Of a DNA stretch of 64,000 nt, positions 61,756 to 64,000 are shown one piece after another; position 1 is the first letter of the stretch; every line of letters begins with the position of its first letter. The DNA is taken from NCBI RefSeq assembly GCF_040645195.1, contig NZ_JBEYXW010000008.1:1-64000 (forward strand), given 5' to 3'. Both the position numbers and the translations under genes were made by a program. The DNA is from Prauserella_A sp040645195 (GTDB taxonomy: Bacteria > Actinomycetota > Actinomycetes > Mycobacteriales > Pseudonocardiaceae). The notes beneath the pieces were generated by a model. That model saw nothing but the letters and a program-made list of their open reading frames with translations. It made no database searches and was not told the origin of the DNA.

Positions 61756-62520
61756 CTATTCCTGGCCTGTCTTTCCGTTGATGAGGGGGAGGCTGCCTCC
61801 GACGATCAACGAGACCATGGTCTCGTGATTCTCGGCGGTTGCCGCGACCTCGCCGACCATCTTTCCCTGTCGTAGAATTACGGCGCGGTCGGCGACCGCG
61901 ATGACTTCTTCGAGATTGTGGCTGATCAGGATAACCGCAATTCCTGCCTCGGGAAGCTGGCGAACGAGACGGAGTACGTTTGTCCGCTCCCGGATGCCCA
62001 GTGCTGCGGTCGGCTCGTCGAGTACCACGATTCGTCGTGCGAACGCAATTCCTTTCGAGACGGCGATAGCCTGTCGTTGTCCTCCGGAAAGCAGGCCGAC
62101 GGGGGTCTTGAGATTGGGAATCTTCACTTCAAGCCGGTGCAGGGTCCGGCGAGCTTCATCAAGCATTGTCCGGCGTTTGACGAGCCCGAAACCCCTGGGA
62201 AATCGTGGCCAGCACGGTTCTCGGCCCGCGAACAGGTTCTCCGCGACGGACATGTTGTCGAACAAGGCGAGGTCCTGATACACGACACCGATACCGCTGT
62301 CCTGACCGGCAACCGGGGATCCCTCCAGGTAGATACTGCCCTGGTCGGGGCGGTGAATACCCGAGATGCATTTGACGAGGGTTGATTTTCCCGCGCCGTT
62401 GTCACCGAGAAGCGCGACCACTTCGCGTTCCTGCACCGCGAAGCTCACCGTGTCGAGCGCGGCGTGGTTGCCGAAACGTTTGGTCACTCCAGCGACCTCC
62501 AGCACGGCGTTCGCTGTCAT
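61756..62520 (-). CDS. Sugar-type ABC transporter ATPase (single domain)
   Basis: A 254-residue ATPase with Walker A GDNGAGKST near residue 40, signature LLSGGQRQAIAV near 140 and Walker B RRIVVLDEPTAALG near 160. Ribose-type ATPases normally carry two nucleotide-binding halves in about 500 residues; this one has one half, as in FrcA-type importers. ATG 62520 overlaps the permease stop (ATGA). The binding-protein gene starts 12 bp after its stop. Confidence 0.9.
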   Translation of the reverse strand: MTANAVLEVAGVTKRFGNHAALDTVSFAVQEREVVALLGDNGAGKSTLVKCISGIHRPDQGSIYLEGSPVAGQDSGIGVVYQDLALFDNMSVAENLFAGREPCWPRFPRGFGLVKRRTMLDEARRTLHRLEVKIPNLKTPVGLLSGGQRQAIAVSKGIAFARRIVVLDEPTAALGIRERTNVLRLVRQLPEAGIAVILISHNLEEVIAVADRAVILRQGKMVGEVAATAENHETMVSLIVGGSLPLINGKTGQE

Positions 62521-63599
62521 ACCGCACCCCCTGCCTGGATCTGGGCCTGCCGGATACGCAGCTTTCCCTCCACCGAGGTGCGGAGCGTGTCCAAGCCGAC
62601 CGCGGCGACCAGAACGGCACCTATCGCGAACGGCGTCCAGTTCGGTGACACCGACAACAATGTCAATCCATTGGTAATCGAGCCGAGGATGACCGCGCCG
62701 ACGACCGTGTACCACACGCTCCCGCGTCCACCGGTCAGGCTTGCGCCGCCGATCACCACGGCGGCGATCGCCTGCAGGATCGACGTTCCGTTGTCGACGG
62801 TCCCGGAGTTGTTCAGGCCGGCCACCAGAATTCCCGTGACCGCGGCGAAAACGCTGGCGATGATGTACACGCTGAACAGCACTTTCCGCGTCGGAATGCC
62901 GACCTTGCTCGCGGCGTCGCGGTTGCCGCCGATCGCGACGATCCAGCGACCCCAGGCGACCCGGTTCAGCAGGAGCCACAACAGGCCCCCGCAGGCGATG
63001 ACGAGCAGCACGGGGCCCGGAATGCCGAAAAGGCTTTCGTTGGCCAGTGCGATGACGTGATTCGGTACACCTGGAACCTGCGTTCCACCCGACACCACGT
63101 AGGACAGGCTCTGAATGACGTAGAGCATGCCGAGGGTCACGATGAAGGCGTTACCGATACGCAGGCTGACGATGCACAGCGCGTTGACGATGCCGATCGC
63201 GAGTCCTATGAGGAGCAACAGCGGGATGACGAACCACCCGAGCGACGGGTAGTCACGGAAGATCACCGCGCCGACGATCGTGCACAGCCCCACCGTGGAA
63301 CCGAGCGAAAGGTCCAGCGAGCCGACCATCACCACGACCAGTGCGCCGAGTGCGAGCAACGCGACCGAACTCGACTGCACCAGGATGTTGGTGACGTTCG
63401 AGGTGCTCAAGAAGTAGGGACTCAGTAACGAGAACACGAGCCAGATACAGAGCAGCACCAGCAGCGGACCAGCAGCGATCAAGCGCAGTGCGACCGTCAG
63501 TGCCATGCTCCGCCGCTGCGAAGCCTGCGTCGTACCGTCTGGTTCGGGGTGTCCGGATACCAGCGTGCTCCCTAACGCGGGCTTTTTGAGTTCCACCAC
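62517..63599 (-). CDS. Sugar-type ABC transporter permease
   Basis: A 360-residue permease of the BPD_transp_2 (RbsC/FrcC) family with about ten membrane helices. LVVVMVGSLDLSLGSTVGL near residue 70, RIGNAFIVTLGML and VVIGGASLTGGRGSV near 280 are family hallmarks. GTG 63599 has AAAGGA upstream; GTG 63596 is an alternative. First gene of the operon permease-ATPase-binding protein-hydrolase-patatin. Confidence 0.92.
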   Translation of the reverse strand: MVELKKPALGSTLVSGHPEPDGTTQASQRRSMALTVALRLIAAGPLLVLLCIWLVFSLLSPYFLSTSNVTNILVQSSSVALLALGALVVVMVGSLDLSLGSTVGLCTIVGAVIFRDYPSLGWFVIPLLLLIGLAIGIVNALCIVSLRIGNAFIVTLGMLYVIQSLSYVVSGGTQVPGVPNHVIALANESLFGIPGPVLLVIACGGLLWLLLNRVAWGRWIVAIGGNRDAASKVGIPTRKVLFSVYIIASVFAAVTGILVAGLNNSGTVDNGTSILQAIAAVVIGGASLTGGRGSVWYTVVGAVILGSITNGLTLLSVSPNWTPFAIGAVLVAAVGLDTLRTSVEGKLRIRQAQIQAGGAV

Positions 63600-64000
63600 T
63601 GTCCAGTCCTTTCTGCCATGCGACGTTGGGGGCAGAAGTCGCTGCCGGCCGGCGTGAATAGGCACCCTGCAACACGTTTCGGCAGAAACTGCTCACAGAA
63701 ACGGCGGCGAGCACGAGGCCAGGAGATCCGGCTCGGTAGACATCGCGTGGCTGCCGGGCCCATTTGCTCGGCAGGTGCGGCCGCCACGTGTCGGCTCGGC
63801 GAATCGCGCCGGGAGCGCCTCGCCTGGGGACTGAGGCAGGACTGCGTAAAGGTCGACGCAACAGCATCAGAGTTTCCGATCTGGTCGCAGCCGGCTACGT
63901 CCGCACTAGCTCCGTCCGGCACTCTCGGACAACGATGTCTCACCTATTAAAACCGCGGTTGCAAGAACGTGTCAATAGGATGCCGTTGAGGTGTCTTCAG
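63600..64000. other. Upstream region of the ABC importer operon with a LacI-like palindrome
   Basis: About 400 bp with no convincing gene. The perfect palindrome AACCGCGGTT is at 63951-63960, flanked by CCTATT (63943-63948) and AATAGG (63974-63979), themselves inverted. LacI-family regulators bind sites of this kind before sugar importers, but the site is about 350 bp from the first gene and its target may lie past the window edge. Confidence 0.45.

Noticed and set aside
63618..63950. Possible 110-residue plus-strand gene at the window end
   Set aside because: No ribosome site, no recognisable domain, and it lies in the divergent promoter region of the importer operon.

Overview
The window is 64 kb of high-GC actinomycete chromosome. 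Very high GC at third codon positions, frequent GTG starts, ATGA/GTGA-coupled operons, an F420-type LLM oxidoreductase, an IdeR/DmdR1-like iron box and an SSI-type protease inhibitor all fit a filamentous actinomycete. Pseudonocardiales (Amycolatopsis/Prauserella/Saccharomonospora-like) is my best guess; this is inference, since there is no rRNA or other phylogenetic marker gene here. I see no tRNA, rRNA, CRISPR array, prophage or intact insertion sequence.

Layout. 0.1-3.7 kb: aminoglycoside 2'-N-acetyltransferase, a flavin monooxygenase-like enzyme, a secreted C-terminally anchored protein and a DinB-like enzyme. 3.8-9.8 kb: tandem glycine riboswitch followed by gcvP-gcvT-gcvH-glyA, i.e. glycine cleavage coupled to serine/glycine/one-carbon exchange. 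9.8-16 kb: a four-gene operon that starts with a single polypeptide carrying adenylation, carrier and membrane-acyltransferase regions and continues with an Fbp-type iron(III) ABC importer; a candidate iron box lies in front. 16-22 kb: O-methyltransferase, ferredoxin reductase, Bcr/CflA exporter, a lipoprotein, and a TPR protein next to a MerR regulator fused to a sliding-clamp-like region. 22-32 kb: lactate monooxygenase, TetR with a perfect operator beside a wrecked MMPL transporter gene, HrpA helicase and a PolA-like polymerase. Four arrays of one 21-bp tandem repeat lie here, each directly 3' of a coding region and in its sense direction. 32-42.5 kb: acyl-CoA synthetase, XRE regulator divergent from a subtilase, SMP-30-like protein, DHA2 exporter, TetR, an iron-box-controlled siderophore-interacting protein coupled to a lipoprotein, and a decayed beta-lactamase-family gene. 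42.5-52.4 kb: a reductive pyrimidine (beta-alanine) catabolic island with NCS1 transporter, beta-ureidopropionase, dihydropyrimidinase, LLM oxidoreductase, PucR regulator, aminotransferase and CoA-acylating semialdehyde dehydrogenase; an SSI-type inhibitor gene sits inside it. 52.8-58 kb: a small NRPS-like cluster (HAD phosphatase, adenylation-carrier didomain, two free-standing condensation enzymes) with less biased codon use and TTA codons. 58-63.6 kb: a minus-strand operon of a sugar-type ABC importer followed by a CocE-type hydrolase and a patatin-like lipase.

The best candidates for something little described are the adenylation-carrier-acyltransferase/iron-importer operon, the free-standing NRPS-like cluster, the MerR-clamp fusion, and the 21-bp repeat arrays that follow stop codons.
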